DNA of 64,000 bases. It comes from Coptis chinensis. Lineage: Eukaryota > Streptophyta > Magnoliopsida > Ranunculales > Ranunculaceae. Positions 11,560-22,793 of this stretch are shown here, piece after piece. How positions within the stretch are numbered: position 1 is the stretch's first letter; each line of letters starts with the position of its first letter. The notes beneath the pieces are model-generated. The model saw nothing but the letters and a program-made list of their open reading frames with translations. It was not told where the DNA came from and searched no databases. Location: contig CM027378.1 in assembly GCA_015680905.1 (NCBI GenBank), forward strand, positions 54,957,501 through 55,021,500, written 5' to 3'. Made by a program: the position numbers and the translations under genes.

Positions 11560-11621
11560 TAGGTCTTTTACGCCGATCCCCAAGGCGTAATGTGAGTCTT
11601 TTAAAGTCAGATTCTCAAGAC
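11560..11621 (-). promoter_or_regulatory. Conserved post-gag motif of E2, with degenerate second copy
   Basis: In element sense, 11621-11589 begins GTCTTGAG, then ATCTGAC, then TTTAAAAGACTC. It matches E1 (19.2 kb), E3 (46.1 kb) and E4 (40.8 kb). A degenerate copy follows directly downstream. It lies just past the stop of the last E2 ORF. Confidence 0.65.
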
Positions 11622-11637
11622 TTTATATCATGCATTA

Positions 11638-13336
11638 TCAATTTGGAGTGAGGAGATCAGATTTTCTCACCCAAATCGATTTAATGTTTGGAGGGCGAGG
11701 AGGTCTCACCTTGTGGGTCATCAAAAATACTCCTTGATATGCTGGAAAGATTGTTGGTGAAGTTGCTTCTCTACCTTGAACTATTTCAGGTCTGATGATT
11801 GTGTGATAGGCCTTGTGGTTCCCCTGTGTAGAAGGTTGACAAAAATCTCTCTTTCTAACAGGACAATTGTATTTGATGTGCCCTTTACCACCACAGTGAT
11901 GATAATGGATGTCTGGCTGACTACGCTCAGGGTGGGCAGTAGACTGGTTCACATACTTCTCTCGTTCAGATAATAATGGTGTAGAAGAGGCTTCAACAGT
12001 GCAATTCTTCTTATCAATATGGTCCACTTTCTGCTTCAGAAGACTCATTTCAGTTTCTAGATTCTGTTGTTTTTCCAAAACTTCTTTAAGCTGATTTTCT
12101 AGTAACTGATTTTTCTGGGCAGAAGTTTGTTGTTCATCCTGAAATGTAGAGTTCATCTTCTCAAGATATGATACTCTCTCTGTCAATTTTCCATTATGCT
12201 CACTTAAATCCTGAATTTTTTGCATAGATTCTAAGAACATGGCTAGCAACGCCTCTGTGGTGGGGTTCTCAGGTTCATCACAGTTTTCTGTAGATTGAGC
12301 ACTTTCAATTGTATCTTCGAATGGGACGAATTCTTGTATCATGCTATCAAGGAAGTACACCTCTCCACCTTCGGTGTTATCACAATCCTTATACAACAGG
12401 TGAAAGATATTTATGTCCATGGACATCTTATCAAAGTTGATCTTCATTTCACCGTTGTGACAATTTATCAAAGCTTTTGTGGTAGCGAGGAAAGGTTGGC
12501 CTAGAATAATTGGAATTTTATCAAAGGCTTCCTGGGTGTCTATCACAATGAAATCCACTGGATAGTAGAAATCGGCTACTTGAACAAGAACATCCTCAAC
12601 TATGCCTCTGGAAATCTTGGTAGAACGGTCAGTTAACTTTAATTTGACTTTTGTAGGCTTTAGGTTCTCCAGCCCAACGCTTTAGTACACATGATAGGGC
12701 AAAGAGATTAACACTAGCACCAAGGTCTAAAAGAGCATTACCTGTGAATTTTTCTCCTATCTTGCATGATATTGTAGGACTTCCTGGATCTTTGAACTTG
12801 ACTGGAGCTTGCTGATGGATAACAGATGTTGTTTGTCCAGCTAGAAACGCTCGCTTTGGAACATGAGTACTTCTCTTTATGTTGCATGCATCCTTCAAGA
12901 ATTTGGCATATGATGGCAACTGCTTGATTGCTTTGAGAAATGGGATATTGATGTTATCTTTCTCAAATGCCTCCTTCATCTCTAAAAATTGCTTGTCCTT
13001 TTTGCTTTGAGTAAAAAACATAAGAAAAGGTGCCTTTGGTACAAACACATCAGCATGTGTCTGCTCTTCTTTCTCTTTGGCATTCTTGCATATCTTGTCT
13101 TGGTTGTCTTGACAAATGGGAGTTGAAAGGATTTCTCCCACTTCCTTTCGAACTTCATTTGAAATCTTGACTGATTGCTCTGTAGCAATGTCATCATGAG
13201 AAGGTAAGTCAACCTCGTTGTCTATCTTCAATCCTGATCTGAGAGTAGTAACTGAGTTGACATGATCATGGAGTTGATCAGTACTAGAAGTTGTCCCAAT
13301 GTGGCATACATCTTCACTCTTCAATATTGGTTCCAA
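11638..13336 (-). pseudogene. E2 protease with coiled-coil and zinc-knuckle-like tail
   Basis: The protease part carries FLKDACNIKRSTHVPKRAFL, the active-site loop ALLDLGASVNLF and, after a frameshift near 12640, YYPVDFIVIDTQ and IILGQPFLATTKALINC, as in Athila retropepsins. Instead of reverse transcriptase there follows an acidic linker, a heptad-like coiled coil (about 80 residues, LTERVSYLEKMN through EMSLLKQKVDHIDKKN), and a knuckle-like CGGKGHIKYNC in which Tyr stands at the expected first Cys. The end is Arg/Pro-rich, IKSIWVRKSDLLTPN. The tail resembles zinc-knuckle ends of plant Copia gag proteins as I remember them; capture is inference. The frameshift means that this copy is probably not translated whole. 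Confidence 0.75.
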
Positions 13337-13354
13337 TAAGTTAGGTTGAGTGGC

Positions 13355-14751
13355 TTATGTCTTTACAGGCAAAGCAGTGGTGAGTTTGTCGACCTTAGCC
13401 TCTAGAGACTCCATTCTAGAACATTGACTTGCACGAGATTCTTTGGAGATTGTGAGACTGTGTGCAATAAGCTCTAGAACACTTTCAAACTTCTGATTTT
13501 TTTCTGTGATAGCAAAGTAATTGCATTCTCGGGTTGGCGGGTGTGTGGCATAATTTCTCCTAGGATCGGGCAATAACTCTCCACTTGTATTGGAATTTTG
13601 TTGAGAGTATAATTGTTGTTGAGGGACCAACTATGAAACTTGACTTGTCCGTGGAATATAACTTTGATCTTGAGAACACGGGGGTCCAGATTCTCGTCTC
13701 CAATAATTACCTTGAAATTTATTACGCCTTGGTTGGGCCTCTGAAATGAGTTTATATTGTACTCTCCAACTAATGCATGTTGATAGTAACCAGGACATTC
13801 TAGAGTTGCATGAGAAGTGTCCGAACAGACTTCGCAGTATTGGCTAGCTTGCATGACTGGGAGAGATTTAACTTGAGACTTGTTGAACTTGGAGGGATTC
13901 ATAGAGAACTGATTAAATTTCTTACTCAGAGTTTCAATGCTGGTGGCCAGGCTGGCCAATGTAGACTTCAGTTCTTGATCTGATTGTTCATGTGCTTGGT
14001 AACCAAATTGCTTTGGCTCCCCCTCCATGCTAACGACATCCTCGTTGCTAGTAGTCCATTGTTGTGTTTCTTCAGCTATATTCTCGAGAAAGTTGTAAGC
14101 TTCCTCTCCATCCATTGATGTAAACTTGCCTTTGTGCATTGACTGTATCATCTGCTTGTTCATCATCCAGAGTCCTCGATAGAAAAAATGAGCAAGTGTG
14201 CTCTTATCATAACCATGATGTGGACATGAGACTAACAAATTATTGAATTTCTCCCAGCTTTGATGATATTCTTCAGTCACTTTTCCTTTGAAATTGCTGA
14301 TAGCTTGCTGCATGGCATCTGTCTTCTGGGGTGGGTAGAACTTGTTCATAAACTTTGTTCTCAACTTCTCCCACTTGTCTATTGAATTGATCAGCTGTGC
14401 AGTTAACCATTCAGATGCTTTACCTTCTAGTGAGAGCGGGAACAGAATGATTTTGATACTCTCATCCCTGATATTCTGGTTCTTGAAAGTTCTGAGGACT
14501 GATAGAAATTTGTTCATGTGAATATATGGCTGAACATTGTCTGAACCATTAAACTTTGGAAGCATAGAGATTACTGATGCTCTAAGCTCAAACTGGTTAG
14601 CTTCTGTTTCTGGAAAAACAATACTGCTGGGTGGGTCTCCAATGATTGGCGAATAGAAATCGCTCAACTTCTTCCTCTGTTGTGCTTGCATGGGTGGGAT
14701 AGCTTCAGGATTATTGGTGTCCAAAACACCTCCATCATTGCGTGCGGCCAT
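13355..14751 (-). pseudogene. E2 gag
   Basis: A retrotransposon capsid-type gag. The ATG at 14751 (MAARNDGGVLD) is preferred over the upstream in-frame one because related gags start MA-. Conserved blocks: LPKFNGSDNVQPYIHMNKFL, IILFPLSLEGKASEWLTAQ, WEKLRTKFMNKFYPP, YHQSWEKFNNLLVSCPHH, FYRGLW. A CCHC knuckle CEVCSDTSHATLEC is present. The frame ends at 13474, and the continuation is read in another frame from about 13640 to a TAA at 13355. In a working element gag forms the particle and binds RNA. Confidence 0.82.
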
Positions 14752-15297
14752 TATTATCAATCTTGTCTAGTATTCTTGCTATGCGAAGATGATGAAAACT
14801 ATCCTATTATGCTTGAATGCAATTAAACTAATATGCAACTATTCTAAATTATACTAATATGCAAAACTACTTTCCTTCAACTTGGTTGGGCTTTGCAGCT
14901 AGTATCGCAGCCGTTGTCTAAAAGTTGTCTCTTCTAGGGTTATGGTGAATCACTTGGATTGCTTAAGTACCACGTCCCACAGACGATAGTCCGTTTGTCA
15001 AGATTCAGACAAGAAACACTAGAGTTTGATATTTCTCTGTGTTGGCTTACAACTTCAATTGTTGAAAAGATCCTAAATGCAATTATACTAGAAAGCAATA
15101 AAAGTAAACTAATTATGATGCAACTAAACTAAGAATGAAAAAAAAAGAATGAAGATTCGACTAACCTGGATGGTAGATCTTGTCTTCGAGATGTCCTTCA
15201 AGCTTCTTTCTTTCTTAAAAGGATGGATGATGCGGCTAAAATTACCTCAAGATCCAAAATTCTAATCTTGAAAGAAAACGTTAAACATAAACAACTT
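14752..15297 (-). other. E2 5' leader
   Basis: AT-rich stretch between PBS and gag with no supportable ORF. It would hold packaging signals in a working element. Confidence 0.5.
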
Positions 15298-15315
15298 AAA
15301 ACGGCAGCGGCGCCA
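15298..15315 (-). promoter_or_regulatory. E2 primer binding site
   Basis: TGGCGCCGCTGCCGTTTT in element sense, two bases after the LTR. The first 13-14 bases fit the 3' end of plant tRNA-Asp, the primer used by Athila-type elements; the rest does not. Confidence 0.72.
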
Positions 15316-15317
15316 TT

Positions 15318-17000
15318 TGACCTTGCCTTTTTTTGTGTGTGAGATGTGGTATATGGATGATGTAGATAGATGATGGTCGTTGAATAAAAAGAAGCGTATC
15401 AAAACCTAATTATCCCTCAATAAGTAAAGGATGAGTAGGGTATCGTTCCACTTTTAAGTGTATGTTTATATGAAGGACAGGATTGGAAAGGGGGTTTGAG
15501 GGATTAAAACTATTATTATAGATATTGTAGATTCTAATGTTAAACTAAACTAAACTAAACTAACTAACTAAACTTATACTAAAACTAAGAATTGGAAATA
15601 GGGAGAGAATATGAGAGAGATAGATTCAAGAGATTCAAATCCACCAATGCTTTTGATTCAATGACCTTTTTGCTTCATGTTGTTCTCTCCAGTAGACTAC
15701 AATCAGGGCAATCGAAGCGAGTGTCGATGCCCTCTTGGATGAAACATCGTTAACAATTAACTCTACTTAAGGTTGTTCCTATGTTCATATTACTAGTATC
15801 TTCTTTCCTTTTATGTGAGCTTGGGCAGCTATTCAATGAATCACCATCTAAGGCAAACACAAGGAATACTTCCCTTACTCTAAAACACTACACAATTAGA
15901 AGAAAAGTAGAGAATAATAGTATAATATTCAATTACAATAAATAAAACTCTATTCTAGCATTATATTCAATTGCAATAAATAAAAGCATGTTACTAGCAA
16001 ATATTCAATTGCAATAAATAAAACCCTAAACTAGCATGATATTCAATTATAATAAATAAAAACCTTAATCTATACTTCCATCCCATGGTGTGGGCAATGG
16101 AACTAATAACTAAAAACATAAAGAACTAACCTGATTGAAGAACACCATAAACCAGAAGAATCATTAAACCTTAAGCACCGGCTTCATCTCCTCCCTTGAA
16201 GGAGAAGATTAGCCTTCCATATAGAAAGAAGAACACGAAGAACGAGAAGAAGAGTCGAAGAACATAAGACTAGAAAGACTAATTTATTAAGACTCAGCTA
16301 GTTAAAACCGATCTTTTATTATTAATCTCTCTCTGCCTCAAGTTTTGAAGACAAGAATATAAGTGAATTGGCCCCTTACATGAGGCACTTAGGTCCTTTA
16401 TTTATAGGGGTTACAATGAGCTCTAGAAGTATTCCAAACTGTCATTTGTTTCCTAATACAAATAGACTTCTTCCAGAGTCCGACTTCGTCTTCAAAACCG
16501 AGAAGGAATTGGCTACGATTATTCGATTCATGCGTGTCGTCGCATTATTCATGCGCCCCGGACTTAATCAATGCTCGTCTCGGGCCTTTCGATCTATCGT
16601 CCTAGATGCAATCAATGCATCTGGACGCTCGATACATGCGTCCCAGACGCATAAGCCGATTTTCTCTCTTCTGCTCTATCCTTCTATCCTCTTTTGTGGG
16701 CTTTGGTCCAAGCAACGAATCCTTTAGCCTTAGGCTTCCAAATAGACTTTAAAATAGGTCCAAGTCACATCTTTAACAGCTCCAATTCCTTGGCCTTCTC
16801 CATGATTGTCCATGGGCTTCCCATGTGATCCTTAATGCTCCGAATTGCTCCATTTTACCCCTTTTTCTCTAATATTCTACAAAACTCACTTTTTCACCTG
16901 TAGAATCTTAAAACACAACTTATAAACACTATTAGTCCACTAAGATGGCTAAACAAGAGGCATAATCGAGGGTTAAATAGCACTTTTTGAGCACTTATCA
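15318..17000 (-). repeat. E2 5' LTR (right copy)
   Basis: Starts TGACCTTGCC, ends GCACTTATCA, followed by the GTAGG duplication. It is the partner of 8006-9664. It carries the same four 38-bp repeats at 15928-16079. Confidence 0.92.
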
Positions 17001-17258
17001 GTAGGCCCAATGAATCAAGGAGCAAACTCATATTTTTGAAAGTACTATATTCGCATAACATAAATAATTTCTCATTCAAACCGTCAGGAGATACAAAATT
17101 ATGAGAAATCAACCGATATATAATAATTTAGCACTAAAAAAATAAAAATGCAATGCATAAGGGAAATAAATGACATAGTCATTTCTAAACTAAGGGAAAT
17201 AAACAGCTACTGGGAATCCTCCGGGTTAGCAGAAGATGAACCCGGGTTTCTACGTCTT

Positions 17259-18282
17259 CTACCACACGAACTTCGAAGCTGAGATGATGATGGGTGCGGA
17301 ATGTGGCCTATAGATCAGAAAGAATCGATCTTGGAATTGCTGCTGAGTTGCCATCATCATTCTCTGGAAACGGCCTTGGCGATTTCTCATTTCTTGCTGG
17401 AAGTCAATCTGGGAAGTAAGCATCTCTTCCTGGCGAAGAAACATCCTGTGCATACTAGTATTCATGTGCCTCAAGGCGTCCATAGGAGTATTGATTCGGC
17501 GCATGGTATCTTCATTAAAATAGTCGGGTGGTGAAGGAGGAGGAGGAGGTACGTTATCATGCTCAATGTCATCTCTAGCTACTTGGGTCCCGGTGGTCTA
17601 AAACACAAGTCTCAAAAAATTCCAAAATTCTCAAAAGACCTTGTTTCAATGAAAGGAGTAGCCAATTTGGAACCCTAAGTTAAGCATAAGCCGAGTAACA
17701 AGTACAAAGAAGAGGAGTCGACACGTTTGACGCGGTCGTAAGAATATGGCCCAGGAAATGGACCATACAGAAAGTGTTCTTCCTCTCCTGTAGGATCCAC
17801 AGCAGGTGTAAGAAAGTCTTGTTCACGTCAGACGTCTTTGAAGTTCCAATGACGTTGTACGCCAGCCATTGAGTGACGGCTAATTGGTTACGTCTGAGCG
17901 AATGCTGGTACACGCAATTCGAACTAGTGTTGTACTCTCCCTCGAGAAGCGTGTCAAACATCAAATCCCCCGTGGTCGGATATTCTGACAATAACAGGGT
18001 CGGACTATCAGAATTTATCGGAATCTGTGCGGTATTCGAAATCAACTCCAGCGTGAGTTCACGTTCCAACCCATCCGCCGTAATCCAAAATTCGTCACCC
18101 CGGAAACCTCGATTGTTGTAAAATTTCAACACTAAATCTTCGGAGTACTGAGCTGGAATTCGGTGCAATAGATATTCCCACTCTCTACTAGCAATTTCTT
18201 CATCGAAAAATGGGTGAAACATCCCGGAATTGTAGAGATTTCCGAAATTTCGCTCAACTGTGATTCTCCTTCGTGCTGCCAT
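17259..18282 (-). pseudogene. E1 3' ORF A, plant-transposon-protein-like plus coiled coil
   Basis: The start at 18282 (MAARRRITVERNFGNLYNSG) is chosen by comparison with ORF B (MAQPRKITAEK). Blocks shared with ORF B: a hydrophobic/aromatic middle, TLELISNTAQIPINS, SLRRNQLAVTQWLAYNVIG and FLHLLWILQ. The frame stops at 17680. A separate open segment (17504-17259) is a Met/Gln-rich coiled coil, MRRINTPMDALRHMN onward, matching the second half of ORF B. This is the first ORF after integrase in E1. ORFs A and B look like an old duplication inside one element. Function unknown. Confidence 0.62.
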
Positions 18283-19139
18283 AGCGCGGTGTAGATGATC
18301 TTTTGAGGGTGCAAATAGCAAGAGGAGGTAGGGGAGATGGTGCTGGAGGAAGGGGGTTGAGTTTGGTGTACTTTGGCCCGCGTGCGCGGGTCGAATTCAC
18401 ACCTGCCTTGTCGCGCGCGCGAGTGATGTGTATAGGGGACAAGATCCGATTTTTGTGGGAGAAGAAATGAGAGAGGTGGACGCGTGGGTGCCTCGCGCGT
18501 GGGCTTTGTACCCGGATTTTTGATTTTTGGGTCGGGTCAAAATTTTGGCCCAAGCCCAAATGAATATAAGAAATTCCCTTTATGTCCCGAAATGTTCCGA
18601 AATTTCAAACGTGAAAATTCGATTCGTTTCAACTCCAAATTGAACGGATAAGATATCAAAACGATCGCCATTAAAAATGCCATCCACTAGAATATATATA
18701 TATATATTTTTTTTTACTAACTTTGGTTTTTATTTATTTACACTTTTATATACAAATGTACAAGTCGAGAAGAACGTGTCAACAACACCGTAAGTCCAAA
18801 TAAAACAACACATCAAAACAAATTTTAACTTTCGAGGCAACTTTCATGTCGGCTCGGGCAAACCCAATCCAGCCGGTGTGGCTTATCCTTTATGTTTTGG
18901 GGGCCTAGGGTTCAGGACGGTACCATCCCTGACCAATGTGCAATGGTCTAATAATAATATTACCCTTAGTACATATGGTATAGCCTCAAACCGCCCCGAA
19001 ATAGTCATATAGAAAACTGATCGGGGTTGGCCTGGTGGAATCCATTGCCCGTATGAACTAGGAAATGTCCGATGGTGCATATCACGACTCTCTTTGGACA
19101 CCATGCTGGGTGCTAATAATAAAAAAAAACGAGTATATA
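18283..19139 (-). other. E1 leader of ORF A with GC-rich island
   Basis: No gene. 18375-18500 is rich in GCGCG and CGCGCG, in contrast to the AT-rich surroundings. On the minus strand a pyrimidine-rich CTTCCTCCAGCACC stretch leads to the ORF A ATG. A weak TATA-like CCCTATACAC lies upstream at about 18435. Confidence 0.4.
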
Positions 19140-19241
19140 CATGTTGAGTCTTTTCGCGGATCATCTCAAGAAGAATGTGAGTCTTTTAACGTCAGATCCT
19201 CAAGACGAATGTGAGTCTTTTAACGTCAGATCCTCAAGACG
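19140..19241 (-). repeat. Conserved post-pol motif of E1, 34-bp unit in three copies
   Basis: Two identical 33-bp copies (19174-19206 and 19208-19240, one spacer base) and one degenerate copy (19141-19173). In element sense each begins GTCTTGAG, has ATCTGAC and ends TTAAAAGACTCACATT. GTCTT and AAGAC can pair. The motif is shared with E2, E3 and E4. Confidence 0.7.
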
Positions 19242-19719
19242 ATTCCCAACCTGTGGGAATAACGAGACGACGACGAAGTTTATCCTACTGAGCTGGTGTC
19301 AGACAATAATATACCTTATACCAGCTCATCTCGGATAGAAGATCAAGACACGGACAGGAAAGGAGTTTGAGTTCATACACCACCCCATCCTTTTCGCCGA
19401 CGCGCTTTTCGAGCAAAAGTACTACGACCATTACCAATTCGAGATGGGTGAGATTTACACCAAATGATGAGTTGGAGTTCGTGAGGAAGAGAATAGAAAA
19501 GGGAAGAAAAGAAGGATTTGAAATTTTTGGTACCCATTGTTTTCCGAATGCACGCGTTTGCTTTCGATTATCGAAGACATTTATACTCGGTTCAAGTAGA
19601 GTTTTGTAGACTAAGGTCCGGCTTGCAACCACACACTCTAGGGATTTTTAGAAAAGAAAATAGAAAGGGCCGGCTACCCTAATGGCATACTTTTCTGTTT
19701 AAATACATGGAAAGAAGTA

Positions 19720-20932
19720 CACGGCCGAATCTATTAGTGCAGTATAGACTGGATCATTGAGAAGAGTCTCTTCGACATCCGGAGAGCTTAACTCATGATA
19801 ATGTTTAAAGCGGCCATTTACTTGAAATTCGCTACCATCATTTACGTTTTCGAGAGATAGCCCCATAAGGGGTGACAGCAGAGACGATGAAAGGACCGGA
19901 CCATCGAAGTTTTAATTTTCACGGAAAAATGTGTAATCTTGAGTTGTACATCAAAACTTTTTGACCGACTTTGAACTCTTTTCTCAATATGTGCTTGTCA
20001 TGCACTCTTTTCATGTTGGCTTTATAGGATTTCGAGATCATAGGCATCACTCAATTTCCTCAAGCTCATTTAAACTGCAATTTTCTCTTTTAAGCTTGCC
20101 GCGTTAGTGTTATAATTGAGGCTTTTGATGGCCCATAGAGCACGGTGCTCAAGTTCAACCGGCAGATGGCAAGGTTTTCCAAAAACGAGGCGATACGGAG
20201 ACATCCCTATAGGTGTCTTAAAAGCTATTCTGTATGCCCACAAGGCATCAGATAATTGTAGAGACCAGTCTTTCCTAGATGGATTGACAGTTTTTTCCAA
20301 AATGGATTTGATTTCTCGATTAGAGACTTCTACTTGACCACTGGTTTGAGGATGATATGGAGTTGCCACTTTGTGCGTGACTCCATATTTCTTTACTAAT
20401 GATTCAAAAATTTTATTGCAGAAATATTTTCCCCCGTCACTAATTATAGCTTTTGGAACACCAAATCGAGAGAAAATATTTTCTTTTGCGAACAAAATGA
20501 CCGTTTTATGATCGTTAGCACGACATGCCAATGCCTCAATCCATTTTGACACATAGTCAATGCTACAAGTATGTATAGGAAGCCATGAGAATTTGGAAAT
20601 GGACCCATGAAGTCGATGCCCCATACATCAAAGATTTCCACAATTAGAATGGGATTTAAGGGCATCATATTGCGTTGAGTAATGCGACCTAACTGCTGGC
20701 AGCGATTGCATGCTTTGCAATGCTCATGTGCATCTTTAAACAGTGTTGGCCAATAAAAACCACATTGTAGAACCTTGGCCGCAGTTTTCTTACCACTAAA
20801 ATGACCACCACAAGATTGTTCATGGCAGAAGGATAACACATCGTTGTGTTCCCAGTCGGGAATGCAACGGTGGATTAGTTGGTCTGAACAATACTTGAAG
20901 AGGTAGGGATCATCCCAGAAATAGAATTTCAC
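19720..20932 (-). pseudogene. E1 integrase
   Basis: The N-terminal zinc-binding part reads FCHEQSCGGHFSGKK through HEHCKACNRCQQLG (HHCC pattern). The catalytic D,D,E core has Asp in [11 protein letters not shown], Asp in [12 protein letters not shown] and Glu in [16 protein letters not shown], followed by [15 protein letters not shown] and [21 protein letters not shown]-terminal remnant continues to about 19720 ([16 protein letters not shown] then RWSGPFIV). Integrase joins element DNA to the host. A frameshift near 20600 and later stops inactivate it. Confidence 0.88.
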
Positions 20933-21448
20933 AGTGGATAAAAACTTTTCCGGTCATTCTGAGACCAAGATAAAGGGACTTCCTCGGTAACTAAGTAATT
21001 TACTATGTCTGCGTACCAAGGGGACGAAAAAATAGAGTACAAGTGTTCATCCGGAAAGGAATCACAGATAGGTTCGGTATCAGTATCAACATCACTGACA
21101 AGTCTTGATAAATAGTCTGCAACCACATTTTTGCTACCTTTTTTTATCTCTAATTTTGATAGTAAACTCTTGCAAAAGGAGAATCCATCGGATCAACCTT
21201 TGTTTTGCATCTTTTAAGCTAATAGATAGCGAAGTGCGCATGGTCGGTGTAGGCGATAGTTGAGAACCCACTAGGTAAGGACGAAACTTATCCAACGCAT
21301 ATACAACGGCGAGAAACTCTTTCTCAGTGGTGGTATAGTTACGTTGAGCTTCATTAAGGGTTTTACTCGCATAGTAAATGACAACTGGCTTATCTTCTCG
21401 GCGTTGCCCTAGTACAGCTCCTATAGCATAGTCGCTCGCGTCACACAT
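20929..21448 (-). pseudogene. E1 RNase H
   Basis: MCDASDYAIGAVLGQRRED, VVIYYASKTLNEAQRNY and TTEKEFLAVVYALDKFRPYL are the RT-linked RNase H blocks with acidic residues in CDAS and EKE. A linker follows with NVVADYLSRL. The frame changes at about 21130 and a TAG at 21467-21469 separates it from RT. RNase H removes the RNA template during reverse transcription. Confidence 0.87.
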
Positions 21449-21466
21449 TAATTCAAAAGATTTAGA

Positions 21467-22330
21467 CTAATCAGGTGGTTGAATTATGGGAGCAGTAGTT
21501 AATGCGGTTTTTAATATCTTAAAGGCTTGTTTGCAACTGAAACTGAAATAAAAAATGGCATCTTTAAGCAGGAGATTGGTTAAAGGTCTAGCAACCTTTG
21601 AGAAATCTTGAATAAATCTCCTATAGAAACCTGTGTGTCCTAAGAATGCGCGAATGTCTCGAACTGTTTTTGGTATGGGAAGTGAAGCAATTTTTTCTAT
21701 CTTAGCTTTGTCGACTTCGATTCCGTCCTTTGAAACGATGTGTCCTAAAACTATTCCTTTAGTAACCATGAAATGACATTTTTCCCAATTAAGAACAAGG
21801 TTTTTCTCTTGACAATGTGTAAAGACCTTTTCAAGATTTGATAGACAGCTATCGAAAGAATCCCCATATATTGAGAAGTCGTCCATGAATACTTCCATAA
21901 ACCGTTCAACCATATCACTGAAAATATGAAGCATGCAGCGTTGGAAAGTACCAGGTGCATTGCAAAGGCCGAAAGACATTCGTCTATATGCAAATGTACC
22001 AAAGGGACATGTGAACGTTGTCTTTTCTTGATCAGCAGGGTCTATGACTATCTGAAAATAACCTGAATAACCATCAAGAAAACAGTAATAGGCATGACCG
22101 GCTAAACGTTCGAGCATCTGATCGATGAATGGAAGGTGAAAGTGATCCTTACGAGTGACGACATTAAGTTTGCGATAGTCAATGCATATTAAGCCATTTC
22201 TTTGGGATAAAGGCGGAAATGCATTCATCTTTATCATTTCGCACAACTGTAATGCCGATTTCTTTGGAACTACGGTAATGCGGGACTCACCCAAACACTA
22301 TCGAGATAGGGTAAATAATACCCGCATCTA
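21467..22330 (-). pseudogene. E1 reverse transcriptase
   Basis: Blocks in order: VVPKKSALQLCEMIKMN, ICIDYRKLNVVTRKDHFHLP, FIDQMLERLAGHAYYCFLDG, YSGYFQIVIDPADQEKTTFT, GTFAYRRMSFGLCNAPGTF and the catalytic FMDDFSIYG, then LGHIVSKDGIEVDKAKIEKI and RAFLGHTGFYRRFI. FMDDFS in place of YxDD is usual for Athila. The N-terminal blocks (AGIIYPIS) are in another frame just upstream, so the domain is frameshifted, and the open frame starts only at 22294. It copies element RNA to DNA in working relatives. Confidence 0.9.
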
Positions 22331-22793
22331 GTAATTTTAACACTTCCTCTCGGACCACATCTTTCATGGTAGGGTTTAAGCGTATTTGTAGTTCACGCGA
22401 TGTCTTAGCATTTTCTTCAAGTGTATGCGATGGGTGCACACATTAGGTTCAATGCTTTTAATGTCATCGAGGACCATCCAATAGCGAGCGATGTTGTTGA
22501 ATGACATTAATTAAAGCGAGCTTCCCGATTCGTCGATCAATTGTGAAGAAATAATAAGCGGGTGGCGACCATCGGCATCAAGCTGTACGTATTTTAATTT
22601 TGAAGGAAGAGGTTTTAATTATGGGGTGGGCTGAGTGGGTATTAAAGATTCTTGAGGAAGGTCATCATCCATGTAGTAAACAGATTGATGATCATCCAAG
22701 TTACTTGACATCACTGTTGTAGGGTCAAATAATGGTACTGACTCTAATAACTCATTTACTTCTTGTGTATAATCATCGTCCTCAAACTTCAGA
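22331..22793 (-). pseudogene. E1 protease-RT linker, degraded
   Basis: Translated pieces such as NELLESVPLFDP and KPLPSKLKYVQLD fit the protease-RT linker of Athila pol, but several stops in a row show decay. Confidence 0.5.

Larger units (their letters stand above)
8006..17000 (-). mobile_element. E2: non-autonomous Athila-like element nested in E1
   Basis: An 8995-bp element with LTRs of 1659 and 1683 bp and GTAGG duplications at 8001-8005 and 17001-17005. In minus-strand sense it has a PBS, a leader, gag, a protease joined to an unusual coiled-coil and zinc-knuckle tail, and a long 3' untranslated block. No RT, RNase H or integrase is present. This is the layout of gag-only terminal-repeat retrotransposons, which need an autonomous helper. 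It split the 3' cassette of E1 between ORF A and the AACGG promoter. It is younger than E1. Confidence 0.92.

Noticed and set aside
18254-18559. 101-codon Pro/Arg-rich frame
   Set aside because: By-product of the GC-rich leader of ORF A; it overlaps the ORF A start in another frame and has no domain.
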